A stretch of 64,000 bases of DNA from Gammaproteobacteria bacterium (GTDB lineage Bacteria; Pseudomonadota; Gammaproteobacteria; Xanthomonadales; SZUA-36): the NCBI GenBank assembly GCA_030431095.1, contig JAUIJU010000010.1, positions 26,665 to 90,664 on the forward strand, in the 5' to 3' direction. Made by a program: the position numbers and the translations under genes. The stretch's first letter is position 1, and each line of letters opens with the position of its first letter. Positions 37,487 through 45,892 of the stretch are shown here, piece by piece. The notes beneath the pieces were generated by a model that had not been told where the DNA came from, ran no database searches, and saw only the letters and a list, made by a program, of their open reading frames with translations.

Positions 37487-37849
37487 TCAGAGCTTCCAGC
37501 GGTCCTTCGCCATCTGTACGACTTCGCTGGGCGTTTTGCCGTCGACGCGCTGTGGCAGCAGCGAAGGATTGCTGCGAATTGCCAGGTCGTAGGCGCTCAT
37601 CATGCCCAGAGCGTTTTTCAGGCGGGCGTACTCGTCCGGCGTGGCGTCCGTTTCGACGCGGGCCAGGCTGGCATCGAAGGCTTCCTGGCTGCTGCCATCC
37701 AGCGGCTGGCTCATGACGGCGCTGGCGGTGTCCTCGGCTTCTTGCCCGGTGGACTCCCTGGGTTCCTCGTCACCGGCCCTGACGGGCATGGCGCCAATGG
37801 TGAGCAGGGCGGCCAGTGCGGCGCCGGTCAGTATGCGTGGTGTGTTCAT
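37487..37849 (-). CDS. Small exported protein, DUF6694-like
   Basis: A 120-residue protein with a signal peptide (MNTPRILTGAALAALLTIGA, cleavage near VRAGDE). The mature part, IDGSSEEAFxxS-like LDGSSQEAFDASLARVETDATPDEYARLKNALGMM, resembles the small DUF6694 family from recall. The C-terminal half ends DGKTPSEVVQMAKDRWKL. Function unknown; probably periplasmic. It overlaps the end of the methyltransferase gene by four bases (ATGA) and so is the last gene of the rimO-rsmC run, convergent with addA. Confidence 0.7.
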   Translation of the reverse strand: MNTPRILTGAALAALLTIGAMPVRAGDEEPRESTGQEAEDTASAVMSQPLDGSSQEAFDASLARVETDATPDEYARLKNALGMMSAYDLAIRSNPSLLPQRVDGKTPSEVVQMAKDRWKL

Positions 37850-38916
37850 AGCGTTGTCCTTCTTTGGTTAACCTGGCCACGGCGGGCCGCGGGAGATCGC
37901 CCAGCCAGCACGTGGAACGCGTCGTTCCTGGTCAGCACCTGGTGTCCGCCCAGCGCCTGGTCCATCCAGCGAGGCCACGGCAGGTGGCGGTTGGCGACAA
38001 TGATGCATTGACCACCGGGATTGAGAAAGTTCCGCAGGTCGTCGAACAGGCCGGCGCCCAGGTCATCGCGTTCGCGATGGCCGTCGTGAAATGGGGGATT
38101 GCTCACGACCAGGTCGAATCGGCCATCGACGCCCGCCAGGCCGTCCGTCGGTTGCACGGTGGCCCGGAAGCCGTTTGCCGCCAGCGTGGACCGCGTGGCG
38201 GCCAGGGCCAGGGCGCTGGAATCGGCGCAGGTCAACGCCAGACCCGGGTGACGCGATAACAGAAATGTGCCGATCACCCCGGCGCCGCAGCCCAGATCCA
38301 GGGCCGTGACGGGTGGCGCGCCGGAAAGCTGCTGCAGTGATTCCAGGAGCAGCTGCGTGCCCGCGTCCAGGTCGCCATGGGCAAATACGCCGGGATAACT
38401 GCAGATCGGCAGCCCGCCGAAGGCATCATCCAGCCGCCAGGTCTGCCGGTACGCGTCGGGATCGAACGGGGCATCCACGCGGGGCGCCGTGGCCCGGAAC
38501 AGCACGCAGTGCCGGGCACTGTCCAGCTTGTCCACGCTGCCGAACCAGGGCTCGACCTGGCGCGCGGCGGAACGGGCGCCGGCGCGGGTTTCCCCGGCCA
38601 GGAACAGCACGCCATCCGGGGACAGGCCATCGGCCAATGCATGCGCCAGCATCCGCAGACGTGCTTTCTCCCGGGGCAGGCACAACACGGCGCGCGCCGG
38701 GGGGCTATCGCCCATTGGAAATGCGCCGAAACGGATCGGCGCGCCGGCGGTGGCCAGGGCCCGGCGGGCGGCCTCGTCCTGCGTGAACCAGTCGGTGTGA
38801 CCGGGTCGGTGAAATTCGATCCAATTCAAGTCAGGGGGCGGGTTCACCCACAGGGTGTCAGCCGCTTCCAGCAGGCGCGGCGCGTTGCGCGCCAGGAAAC
38901 GGGACAATGGGGACAC
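37846..38916 (-). CDS. rsmC: 16S rRNA m2G1207 methyltransferase-type SAM enzyme (RsmC-like)
   Basis: A 356-residue class I methyltransferase of the RsmC/RlmG type. An N-terminal inactive methyltransferase-like domain (about 1-185) is followed by the catalytic one, with SAM loop ALDLGCGAGVIG near residue 204 and the substrate motif SNPPFHDG near 271-278, typical of guanine-N2 rRNA methylases. The GTG start at 38916 lies one base past the rimO stop; the frame upstream overlaps rimO. RlmG cannot be excluded, but size and motif fit RsmC. Confidence 0.82.
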   Translation of the reverse strand: MSPLSRFLARNAPRLLEAADTLWVNPPPDLNWIEFHRPGHTDWFTQDEAARRALATAGAPIRFGAFPMGDSPPARAVLCLPREKARLRMLAHALADGLSPDGVLFLAGETRAGARSAARQVEPWFGSVDKLDSARHCVLFRATAPRVDAPFDPDAYRQTWRLDDAFGGLPICSYPGVFAHGDLDAGTQLLLESLQQLSGAPPVTALDLGCGAGVIGTFLLSRHPGLALTCADSSALALAATRSTLAANGFRATVQPTDGLAGVDGRFDLVVSNPPFHDGHRERDDLGAGLFDDLRNFLNPGGQCIIVANRHLPWPRWMDQALGGHQVLTRNDAFHVLAGRSPAARRGQVNQRRTTL

Positions 38917-38917
38917 C

Positions 38918-40264
38918 CTATTCGCCGGTGAATTCGCCGACCAGGTCGTGCGCGTCCGCGCCGGTGATCCGCACCCGCAGCAGGTCGCCGGAATTGGCAT
39001 GGTCGGCGCCATTGACGTACACCTTGCCGTCAATCTCCGGGGCGTCGGCGTGACTGCGTCCGATCATGCCCAGCTCACCGACCTCGTCGATCAGCACTTC
39101 CTGAATCGAGCCGATTTTCGCCGCCAGTCGCTCGGCACTGATCTCGGCCTGGCGAGCCATGAACGCCGCTTCGCGCTCGGCCTTGACCGCGTCCGGTACC
39201 GGGTCGGGCAATGCGTTGGCGCCGGCGCCGTCCACTGGCGAGTACTGGAAGCACCCGACCCGGTCCAGGCGGGCCTCGTCGATGAAATTCATCAGCTCAG
39301 CGAAGTCCTCGTCAGTCTCGCCGGGAAAGCCGACAATGAAGGTGCTGCGCAGCGTCAGGTCCGGACACATCCTTCGCCAGGCGTGGATACGTTCCAGGGC
39401 GCGCTCCGCGGCGGCCGGGCGGCGCATCAGTTTGAGAATTCGCGGACTGCCATGTTGCAGGGGAATGTCCAGGTAGGGCAGCACCAGGCCATCGGCCATC
39501 AGGGGCATCAGCTCGTCCACGTGAGGATAGGGGTACACGTAGTGCAACCGCACCCAGGCGCCGAGGCTGCCGAGCGCCGTGCACAGCTCGGTCAGGCGTG
39601 ATCTGACCGGGCGCCCACCCCAGAAGTCCGTGCGGTACTTCAGGTCCACGCCGTAGGCCGAGGTGTCCTGGGAAATCACCAGAAGTTCACGCGTGCCGCC
39701 CGCCACCAGTCGTTCCGCTTCGGCGAGGACGTCACCGGCTGGTCGGCTCACCAGCTTGCCCCGCATCGACGGGATGATGCAGAAGCTGCACTTGTGGTTG
39801 CAGCCTTCGGAAATCTTCAGGTAGGCGTAGTGGCGCGGCGTCAGCTTGATGCCGGTATTCGGCACCAGGTCGGTGAAAGGATCATGGCGGCGTGTCATCG
39901 GTGCGTGTTCGTGCACCGCGCCCACCACCTGTTCGTATTGTTGCGGTCCGCTGACCGAAAGCACCCGGGGATGAATCTCGCGGATCTCGTCTTCCTGCAC
40001 GCCCATGCAGCCGGTGACGATAACCCGGCCATTGGCATCCAGGGCTTCGCCGATCGCCTCCAGGGATTCGGCGCGTGCGCTGTCGATGAAGCCGCAGGTG
40101 TTCACCACCACCACATCGGCATTTTCGTAGCTGTCCGACAGCTCGTAACCGTCGCTGCGAAGCTGGGTGATGATGCGCTCGGAGTCCACCAGCGCCTTGG
40201 GACAGCCCAGGCTGACGAAGCCGACCTGTCGGCGACGTTCGGTGGCGGGAGAGTCGGGATTCAT
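38918..40264 (-). CDS. rimO: Ribosomal protein S12 methylthiotransferase
   Basis: A radical-SAM enzyme that adds a methylthio group to Asp of ribosomal protein S12. The 448 residues contain the N-terminal UPF0004 cysteines ([31 protein letters not shown]), the radical-[14 protein letters not shown] motif and a C-terminal TRAM domain. The ATG at 40264 gives [21 protein letters not shown]; the frame extends upstream without family likeness. It heads a run with rsmC and a small exported protein. Confidence 0.96.
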   Translation of the reverse strand: MNPDSPATERRRQVGFVSLGCPKALVDSERIITQLRSDGYELSDSYENADVVVVNTCGFIDSARAESLEAIGEALDANGRVIVTGCMGVQEDEIREIHPRVLSVSGPQQYEQVVGAVHEHAPMTRRHDPFTDLVPNTGIKLTPRHYAYLKISEGCNHKCSFCIIPSMRGKLVSRPAGDVLAEAERLVAGGTRELLVISQDTSAYGVDLKYRTDFWGGRPVRSRLTELCTALGSLGAWVRLHYVYPYPHVDELMPLMADGLVLPYLDIPLQHGSPRILKLMRRPAAAERALERIHAWRRMCPDLTLRSTFIVGFPGETDEDFAELMNFIDEARLDRVGCFQYSPVDGAGANALPDPVPDAVKAEREAAFMARQAEISAERLAAKIGSIQEVLIDEVGELGMIGRSHADAPEIDGKVYVNGADHANSGDLLRVRITGADAHDLVGEFTGE

Positions 40265-40328
40265 GGACGCGGCGTACCGGCGGGGGAGGGCGCCCATTAT
40301 CCGGTTGCAGGATGCCCGGAACAAGTCA

Positions 40329-40351
40329 GCGGGCGGGTGTCACCCGCCCGC
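40329..40351. other. Perfect 10-bp GC hairpin between rimO and the PDZ gene
   Basis: GCGGGCGGGT-GTC-ACCCGCCCGC. It lies downstream of the PDZ gene and upstream of rimO, both on the minus strand. No T run follows on either strand, so a classical intrinsic terminator is not supported, but the stem is strong enough to affect 3' ends. Confidence 0.6.
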
Positions 40352-40419
40352 CGCCAGGGTGGCTCAGGACCGCTGTTTCAATCGACCGGCGTGTTGACGG
40401 GCGCCGGGTGCGCGCTGCC

Positions 40420-41856
40420 TCATTCTTCGGCGCCGTTCCGGAAGCGCAGGTCCCAGTTGCCGTCGAAGTGCAGGCCTTCGCCGAAGTCGAAGCGATAGCC
40501 GAGTCGGTTCTCCGGGATCTCCACGCTCAGCGTTTCGTTGCGGTGCTGGCGCTTGATCTCCACCGCCACCACCGAGCCGGATTCCACGTCGCGCAGCGCC
40601 CGCATGACATCAGCGGGGCGTCGTACCTCGCGACCGTCCACGTTGAGGATCACGTCGCCGGCGCGCAACTGCAAGGCGTTGTCCTGATCCGCCTCGAGCA
40701 CCAGGACGCCACGGTCGGTGTCGAAGTATTCGCCCAGCCCGCCGTCGAGCTCGGCCAGTTTCAGGCCACGCGTCAGGGGCACGCCGAACCAGATGTTGGT
40801 TCCGGCCAGGGCTGCCTCGGCAGCGTCGGAGAACGCCTCGTACTCGTAGATCATGACGTTGTTGCCGATGTCGGAGGTGGTTCGGTCGTCGATGATGATA
40901 CGCCGTCCTTCCAGGTTCCGGCGTGCCGCTTCAAAGTCCTTCAGCGTGCTCTCGATTTCGGGTCCGCGGACATCGATGGTCTCCACGAGGGCCGGCGCGG
41001 AGGGCGGGCCGGGTGCAACCGGCGCTTCGGGTACCGCGGAAAGGCGGGTGATGCTGTGCCAGGACAGTGGTGTCCGCTCCTCGGCGACGACGGTAAAGGG
41101 CACCTGCTCACCGTTGCGCAACACCACGATCGCCAGTTCGTCGCCCGCTTCGACCGCTTCCATGGCCTCGCCCAGGACCACGCGTCCGTCGACATCGCCT
41201 TCGGTCAGGGACTCGCCCATGAGGCTGACGATCACGTCGCCCTGCTGCAGGCCGGCGCGCTCTGCCGGGCCGTCCGGCGACAGGCCCAGTATCCTGACAC
41301 CGTCACGGGAACTGTCGCCGAGAATGACGCCGATGACGGCGCGGTTGTCACCGAAGCGCACAGCGGGCGCGGCCACTGTGCCGTTGTGCTGGATCTCGCG
41401 GTGCACCCGGGCGACCTCTCGCGAGGCGCGACGCAGGTTGTCATGGGCACGTTCCAGTTCACGACGGACCTGGCGAATTTCCTCGCGTTCGCGGTCCCGT
41501 TCAGCCGCCGCCTGGTGTCTCATCTGTGCCGCCTGCTCACGGTTCTCGCCGGCCTTCTCCGCCATTTCCGCGGCCAGGCGGCGTTCCTCCTCGGCCTGCC
41601 TCGCCAGCTCCTGGCGGGCTGTCTCGACCGCCTTCAGCGCATTGCGTTGCTCTTCCTCGGCCCGTTCCAGCGCGCGGGCGTGCTCGGCGCTGGAGCGTGC
41701 CTCGGCCGATGTCCAGGTTTCCGTGGCCTCGTGGACCTCGACGTGCACCTGCGTCGTGGGACTGGGCGCCGGTGCCGGTTCGGGGTCCTGCGCCCAGGTA
41801 GGGCTGGTCAGCGCCAGCGCCAGAAGGGCGCCGTGACGAATGTTCATGGGTTTCAT
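40420..41856 (-). CDS. Exported protein with coiled coil and two PDZ domains
   Basis: A 478-residue periplasmic protein. After a signal peptide (MNIRHGALLALALTSPTWAQ) comes a long charged helical region (about 45-160, rich in Ala, Glu, Arg, heptad-like), then a first PDZ domain (about 170-250, DSSRDGVRILGLSPDGPAERAGLQQGDVIVSL) and a second (about 355-450, RGVLVLEADQDNALQLRAGDVILNVDG). There is no protease catalytic triad, so it is not a DegP/DegS. It is the third gene of an ECF sigma factor operon and may be the envelope sensor or a stress-protective adaptor. ATG at 41856 (or 41847) is chosen from the signal peptide. Confidence 0.75.
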   Translation of the reverse strand: MKPMNIRHGALLALALTSPTWAQDPEPAPAPSPTTQVHVEVHEATETWTSAEARSSAEHARALERAEEEQRNALKAVETARQELARQAEEERRLAAEMAEKAGENREQAAQMRHQAAAERDREREEIRQVRRELERAHDNLRRASREVARVHREIQHNGTVAAPAVRFGDNRAVIGVILGDSSRDGVRILGLSPDGPAERAGLQQGDVIVSLMGESLTEGDVDGRVVLGEAMEAVEAGDELAIVVLRNGEQVPFTVVAEERTPLSWHSITRLSAVPEAPVAPGPPSAPALVETIDVRGPEIESTLKDFEAARRNLEGRRIIIDDRTTSDIGNNVMIYEYEAFSDAAEAALAGTNIWFGVPLTRGLKLAELDGGLGEYFDTDRGVLVLEADQDNALQLRAGDVILNVDGREVRRPADVMRALRDVESGSVVAVEIKRQHRNETLSVEIPENRLGYRFDFGEGLHFDGNWDLRFRNGAEE

Positions 41857-41876
41857 GTGGATGATTCTCCTGGACG

Positions 41877-42443
41877 TCACAGGGACGCCATCCTTCCGTA
41901 TTCACGTTCGAACTGGTGCTGGAACAGGTATTCCAGGTCCAGTAGCAGGTTGACCCGTTGCCCCCACAGGTCCATGGATTCGGGCTGGTAGCCGATCTGG
42001 CTGTCGACCCGCGCCACCAGGTCCTCCAGTTCGGCAACGTAAGCCGCGGACTCGGCGGGCATGGAGGCGGTGTTGTCGCGCAGGATTCGCAGGCGTTGCT
42101 CCAGCACCTGTGACATGGCGATCAGATCCTCCACGCCGGCCGGTTCGGCCACGGCGTTCTGTTCTTCCGACGGCGTCGGCTCCATGGCTACCCGGGGCTG
42201 CGCCGGCTGCGGCGCCGTGTCGTTCACGTTCCAGGTCACCAGCCCGGCCACGATCACCAGGCAGGCGGCCAGCGCCAGCCAGCGACCGGTGGCGCTGCGC
42301 CTGGTCGCGGCGCGGTCAGTCTCCAGCTGCGCGCGTACCTCGGCCCAGCAGTCTCCATCGGGCGTGAGCAGTGGCAGGTCCCGCAGGCCCAGCGGATCGC
42401 TGCCGCCCGGGTGTTCTGTGTCCGTGTTGCCGTGTCGGTTCAT
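41877..42443 (-). CDS. Single-pass membrane protein, probable anti-sigma partner
   Basis: A 188-residue protein. An N-terminal cytoplasmic part (1-53, with DCWAEVRAQLETDRAATRR), one transmembrane helix (about 54-71, WLALAACLVIVAGLVTW) and an exported C-terminal part rich in Glu with a helical end (EDLVARVDSQIGY, LLLDLEYLFQHQF). This topology and its position 41 bases after an ECF sigma gene fit an anti-sigma factor, but the zinc-binding ZAS motif (H-x3-C-x2-C) is not present, so the role is inferred. Confidence 0.6.
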   Translation of the reverse strand: MNRHGNTDTEHPGGSDPLGLRDLPLLTPDGDCWAEVRAQLETDRAATRRSATGRWLALAACLVIVAGLVTWNVNDTAPQPAQPRVAMEPTPSEEQNAVAEPAGVEDLIAMSQVLEQRLRILRDNTASMPAESAAYVAELEDLVARVDSQIGYQPESMDLWGQRVNLLLDLEYLFQHQFEREYGRMASL

Positions 42444-42484
42444 TCCGATACCTCTCGATTCTGGCCAGGTCCCACTTGCGGGAG

Positions 42485-43057
42485 TCAGGCCCCGGCGTCC
42501 GCGAGGCCGTGGCGCTCGCGTTCGCCGATCAGTTCCCGGAGTCGCTGGCGTGCACGCGACAGCCGGGTCTTGGAAAAACTCTCCGTTTTGCCGAACAGCT
42601 CGGCGATCTCGCCGTGCTTGTAGCCTTCCACGTCGTGCAGCCAGACGATGGTTCGGTCCTCGTCGTCCAGCTGCGCCAGGGCCTCTTCGAGGTCCATGGC
42701 GTGGCCGATACCCTCCTGCTCTCCTTCACAAGACGCACGAAAGTCCTCGAACGTCACGACATCGCCCTTTGGCTGTTTGCGCAGGGCGCTGATGGCATGG
42801 TTGACGGCCAGGCGGCGCAACCAACCCCAGAAGGGCGCGTCGCCGCGAAACTGCCTGAGCCGCCGAAAGGCCGTGATGAACGCGTCCTGCGTGACGTCCT
42901 GGGCAAGGTGGCGACAAGTCACCACGCGCACCGTCACCGTGAACACGGGCTGGTGAAACTGGCGGTAGATGCGCTCGCAGGCGTCCAGGTCACCCTTTTT
43001 CGCACGCGCGAGGGTGACGTCATCCACGTCCAGGTCGTAAGGCGGGGCACTGATCAT
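42485..43057 (-). CDS. ECF-type RNA polymerase sigma factor
   Basis: A 190-residue extracytoplasmic-function sigma factor. Sigma-70 region 2 is visible near residues 25-90 (IYRQFHQPVFTVTVRVVTCRHLAQDVTQDAFITAFRRL, PFWGWLRRLAVNHAIS) and region 4 near 130-185 (EDRTIVWLHDVEGYKHGEIAELFGKTESFSKTRLSRARQRLREL). The ATG at 43057 is chosen because upstream residues are not family-like and a promoter-like element lies just before it. It heads an operon with a membrane partner and a PDZ protein. The exact stimulus is unknown; an envelope stress is most likely. Confidence 0.9.
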   Translation of the reverse strand: MISAPPYDLDVDDVTLARAKKGDLDACERIYRQFHQPVFTVTVRVVTCRHLAQDVTQDAFITAFRRLRQFRGDAPFWGWLRRLAVNHAISALRKQPKGDVVTFEDFRASCEGEQEGIGHAMDLEEALAQLDDEDRTIVWLHDVEGYKHGEIAELFGKTESFSKTRLSRARQRLRELIGERERHGLADAGA

Positions 43058-43065
43058 CGGAGGGA

Positions 43066-43093
43066 TAGACGCTAGGGATGCAAAAAAGGTCGC
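43066..43093 (-). promoter_or_regulatory. Candidate ECF-type promoter of the sigma operon
   Basis: On the minus strand GCGACC (43093-43088), a 16-base spacer rich in T (TTTTTTGCATCCCTAG) and CGTCTA (43071-43066). AC-rich -35 and CGTC -10 elements are typical of ECF promoters, so the operon may be autoregulated. The start would fall only about two bases before the ATG, implying a nearly leaderless mRNA. Confidence 0.3.
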
Positions 43094-43196
43094 AAACTGT
43101 CGGTAAGAGGCCCCGTGATTATAGGTGCTGCGGTGCATCGCCCCGCGACGCCGCGGCGCGCTACCATGTGCCCATCCCGGACCAGGAATTGCCGCC

Positions 43197-43697
43197 ATGG
43201 GTCGCTGGCGTCCGCCAACCCCTCCCTCGAGCCCCTATATCACGCCCGAAGGCGCGCGCGCCTTGCGCGAGGAACTCGATGATCTCTGGAAAAGGCAGCG
43301 CCCGGACGTGGTGCGGGCGCTGTCGGCCGCGGCGGCCGAAGGCGACCGCTCCGAGAACGCCGAGTACATTTACCGCAAGAAGCAACTCGGCGGCATCGAC
43401 CGGCGGGTGCGCTACCTGTCGAAGCGCCTGGATCGAATCCAGGTGGTCGACCGCCCGCCGGACGATACCGGCAAGGTGCGTTTCGGGGCGTGGGTGGAAC
43501 TGGCCGACCCGGGCGGCGTGGCACGCTGCTACCGCATCGTCGGCGCCGACGAGACGGATGCCGGCAAGGGCTGGGTGTCGGTGGATTCGCCCGTGGCCCG
43601 GGCCCTGGTCGGCAAGCAGGCGGGGGACGAGGTGGCGGTTCGCCTGCCGGACGGCGATATCCTGCTGGAGGTGCTCGAGGTGCGCTACCACCCTTGA
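43197..43697 (+). CDS. greB: Transcript cleavage factor GreB
   Basis: Stimulates RNA polymerase to cleave the backtracked 3' end. The 166 residues have the N-terminal coiled coil ([53 protein letters not shown]) with the acidic tip DRSENAEY, and the C-terminal FKBP-like domain ([20 protein letters not shown]). The Y-I-Y-R-K-K string favours GreB over GreA. The ATG at 43197 has AGGAATT upstream. The first codon choice drops a non-conserved N-terminal extension. The stop codon overlaps a heat-shock promoter of the next gene. Confidence 0.92.
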   Translation: MGRWRPPTPPSSPYITPEGARALREELDDLWKRQRPDVVRALSAAAAEGDRSENAEYIYRKKQLGGIDRRVRYLSKRLDRIQVVDRPPDDTGKVRFGAWVELADPGGVARCYRIVGADETDAGKGWVSVDSPVARALVGKQAGDEVAVRLPDGDILLEVLEVRYHP

Positions 43698-43720
43698 ACT
43701 TTCAGCGGTCATTCCCATCT
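43693..43720 (+). promoter_or_regulatory. Sigma-32 heat-shock promoter for hsp20
   Basis: CTTGAA (43693-43698) overlapping the greB stop codon, 14 bases, then TCCCATCT (43713-43720). Both elements match the RpoH consensus (CTTGAA / CCCCAT-T). Transcription would start near 43727, giving a leader of about 90 bases. Confidence 0.8.
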
Positions 43721-43726
43721 AAGTAG

Positions 43727-43817
43727 CGTGGTCGCCGCAAGGGGCCACGATACTGAAACTGCCCGGCCGAACATGGCGGGCTTCAACCACCGTAATGCTT
43801 CAAAGGAGATCACGGTT
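43727..43817 (+). promoter_or_regulatory. Structured hsp20 leader, possible RNA thermometer
   Basis: The leader can form a 5' hairpin (GTGG...CCAC, 43729-43749) and a GCCCG/CGGGC hairpin (near 43761-43781), then a terminal hairpin: ACCGT (43789-43793) pairs with ACGGT (43812-43816) and inside it CTTC (43798-43801) pairs with GGAG (43805-43808) around an AAA loop. The last one sequesters the ribosome binding site one base before the start codon. This is the layout of ROSE-like thermometers on small heat-shock genes; no calculation was done. Confidence 0.5.
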
Positions 43818-44291
43818 ATGACGACGTTTGATTTTTCACCCCTGTACCGCACTTCCATCGGTTTCGACCGGCTGGCTTCCCTGCTGTCTTCCGCGCAGCG
43901 CCTCGAACAGAACGGCGGCTATCCGCCGTACAACATCCTGGCCGAGGACGAGAACCACTATCGGATCACCATGGCTGTCGCCGGCTTTGGCCAGGACGAC
44001 CTGGAGATCACCTCGGAAGAGAACACCCTCACGGTGTCCGGCAAGGGCCAGGACGATGAAGGTGAGGATGGTCGCTTCCTGCATCGGGGCATCGCCACCC
44101 GCGCCTTCGAACGCCGCTTCAACCTGGCAGACCATGTCAAGGTGACCGGTGCCGCCCTGGAAAACGGCCTGCTGCACATCAGCCTGGAGCGGGAAGTTCC
44201 CGAGGCCATGAAGCCGCGCAAGATCGAAATCGGCAACAGCAGCGCCCGGCTCATCGAGGTGGGCAAGGACGAGGAAGAAAAGGCCGCCTGA
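43818..44291 (+). CDS. Small heat-shock protein (Hsp20/IbpA family)
   Basis: A 157-residue ATP-independent chaperone that holds unfolding proteins. The alpha-crystallin domain spans about 38-130 (YNILAEDENHYRITMAVAGFGQDDLEITSEENTLTVSGKG, RAFERRFNLADHVKVTGAALENGLLHISL), with MTTFDFSPLYRTSIGFDRL as the IbpA-like start and a C-terminal tail. The ATG at 43818 follows AAAGGAG, the best Shine-Dalgarno in this window. Regulation by RpoH and possibly by leader melting is likely. A strong terminator follows. Confidence 0.95.
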   Translation: MTTFDFSPLYRTSIGFDRLASLLSSAQRLEQNGGYPPYNILAEDENHYRITMAVAGFGQDDLEITSEENTLTVSGKGQDDEGEDGRFLHRGIATRAFERRFNLADHVKVTGAALENGLLHISLEREVPEAMKPRKIEIGNSSARLIEVGKDEEEKAA

Positions 44292-44311
44292 TCCCGGTTG
44301 GCCTGACGGAC

Positions 44312-44341
44312 AGGGGCGTGGCGCTTGCCACGCCCCTTTTT
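44312..44341 (+). terminator. Intrinsic terminator after hsp20
   Basis: A perfect ten-base-pair stem GGGGCGTGGC / GCCACGCCCC with a GCTT loop, followed by five T residues. Confidence 0.93.
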
Positions 44342-44417
44342 CGTGGCTTGCGCACCCGCCGGGCAGCGGCTAGTCTGCCGGGTTGTTCCCCTCCACCGAA
44401 CGCCGAAGCACAAGAAT

Positions 44418-45149
44418 GTGAAAACGGTTCTCTCGTGGCTGTACCAGGTTTACGCCTGGTTGTTCCTGATTCCCTTTACCCTGGTCTGGTCCTTCCTGTG
44501 CGGCTGGGCCGCGGTGCTGACGGCGATGCTGATCTCGCCCGCTTTCGCCTCCACGCGGGTGGGCGGCGCCTGGGCGCGCGTCATCGGCTGGCTGACGCCC
44601 ATGCTGGTCAGCGTGGAAGGCGCGGAGCACATCGATCCGCGGCAGGCCTACGTGGTGGTCAGCAACCACGCCAGCCAGTACGACATTCTGCTGGTCTACG
44701 GCTGGCTGGACCTGGACCTGCGCTGGGTCATGAAACAGGAGTTGCGCAAACTTCCGGGCATCGGCGCGGCCTGCGAGAAGGTCGGCCACATTATCGTCGA
44801 CCGATCCGACCCGGAGGCGGCCCGGCAGACGATCAACGACGCGCTGGAACGCATCGGTGACGGCGTCGGTATCCTGTTTTTCCCGGAAGGCACGCGCAGC
44901 CTGGATGGACGCCTGCGGCCCTTCAAGAAGGGCGCCTTTCGAATCGCAGAGCAGCAACAGCTCCCCATCCTGCCCCTGACGCTGCTGGGAACGCGCGATA
45001 TCATGCCGTCCCGGTCGCTGTTCATTACCCCGGGGCGCGCGAAAATCGTGGTACACCCGCCCATCGACCCGGCCGGCAAGGACGCCATGACCCTGATGCG
45101 GGCCTCGCGTGACGCCGTGGCCTCCGCGCTGCCCGAAGGCGCCGCGTGA
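44418..45149 (+). CDS. plsC: 1-acyl-sn-glycerol-3-phosphate acyltransferase
   Basis: A 243-residue inner-membrane enzyme that adds the second acyl chain to lysophosphatidate in phospholipid synthesis. N-terminal helices precede the acyltransferase motifs NHASQYD (H-x4-D) near residue 76 and FPEGTRS near 156, plus LGIGAACEKVGHIIVDR-like motif II (PGIGAACEKVGHIIVDR). The GTG at 44418 overlaps a tiny ATG-TGA, and only weak AAG precedes it; the start gives MKTVLSWLYQVYAW. It overlaps the next gene by four bases. Confidence 0.9.
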   Translation: MKTVLSWLYQVYAWLFLIPFTLVWSFLCGWAAVLTAMLISPAFASTRVGGAWARVIGWLTPMLVSVEGAEHIDPRQAYVVVSNHASQYDILLVYGWLDLDLRWVMKQELRKLPGIGAACEKVGHIIVDRSDPEAARQTINDALERIGDGVGILFFPEGTRSLDGRLRPFKKGAFRIAEQQQLPILPLTLLGTRDIMPSRSLFITPGRAKIVVHPPIDPAGKDAMTLMRASRDAVASALPEGAA

Positions 45150-45865
45150 TCCAGCTGCATCAGCCCGACGAGGACTTCACCTCGTCGGACAAGGCTGCGC
45201 GCAGCTTTTCCCTGGCGCTGCAACTGGCCATCGCCGTCACTTCGGTGATCTGGTTCATCTGGCTCAGTGACGCCTACCTGGATCTGGGGCTGACGCGCTA
45301 CGGGCTGCAGCCGCGCGATCTCGGCGGCCTGCTCGGCATCGTCACGGCGCCCTTGCTGCACAGCGATCTGGAGCACATGTTCTCCAATACCTTGCCCCTG
45401 CTGGTGAGCCTGACCGCCGTGCTCTACCTCTACCCCAACAGCGCCCTTCGCGTGATCCCCATGGTTTGGCTGGGTTCCGGGCTGCTGGGCTGGTGCATTG
45501 GTCGCCCCAGCATCCACGTGGGGGCCAGTGGCTTTGTCTACGGCCTGCTGGCGTTCGTGTTCGTCAGCGGCCTGTTTCGCCAGGATCTCCGCTCGGTGGG
45601 CGTGTCGCTGGTGGTCTGGTTCCTGTACGGCTCCATGATCTGGGGCGTGCTGCCGATTCGCCCGCAGATGTCGTGGGAGTTGCACCTGTCAGGCGCCATT
45701 CTGGGCGTGGCCATGGCGGTGCTCTATCGCGGCTGGGACCGCGTGCCCGTCAAACGTTACGAGTGGGAAGACGACGACAGCGTGCCTGACTGGTTCCCGG
45801 AACCGCCGGCGCGCGGAGAGGACGCCCGTTTCACGGAGGAGGCCGATCATGACGACGCGCGTTGA
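45146..45865 (+). CDS. Rhomboid-family intramembrane protein
   Basis: A 239-residue protein with six transmembrane helices. HSDLEHMFSN contains the conserved His/Asn of helix 2, GASGFVYGLL the catalytic GxSG serine (near residue 128) and WELHLSGAILG the catalytic histidine of helix 6. Rhomboid proteases cut within membranes, but this could also be a derlin-like pseudo-protease; the triad seems intact. Long acidic/polar tail (YEWEDDDSVPDWFPEPP). The GTG start overlaps the plsC stop (GTGA), coupling both. Substrates unknown. Confidence 0.82.
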   Translation: MIQLHQPDEDFTSSDKAARSFSLALQLAIAVTSVIWFIWLSDAYLDLGLTRYGLQPRDLGGLLGIVTAPLLHSDLEHMFSNTLPLLVSLTAVLYLYPNSALRVIPMVWLGSGLLGWCIGRPSIHVGASGFVYGLLAFVFVSGLFRQDLRSVGVSLVVWFLYGSMIWGVLPIRPQMSWELHLSGAILGVAMAVLYRGWDRVPVKRYEWEDDDSVPDWFPEPPARGEDARFTEEADHDDAR

Positions 45866-45892
45866 GCAGGGCGACACCCGTGGGGGGCGCCG

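Noticed and set aside
40329..40351. Intrinsic terminator for the PDZ operon
   Set aside because: The hairpin is strong but no T run follows on either strand; kept only as a hairpin.
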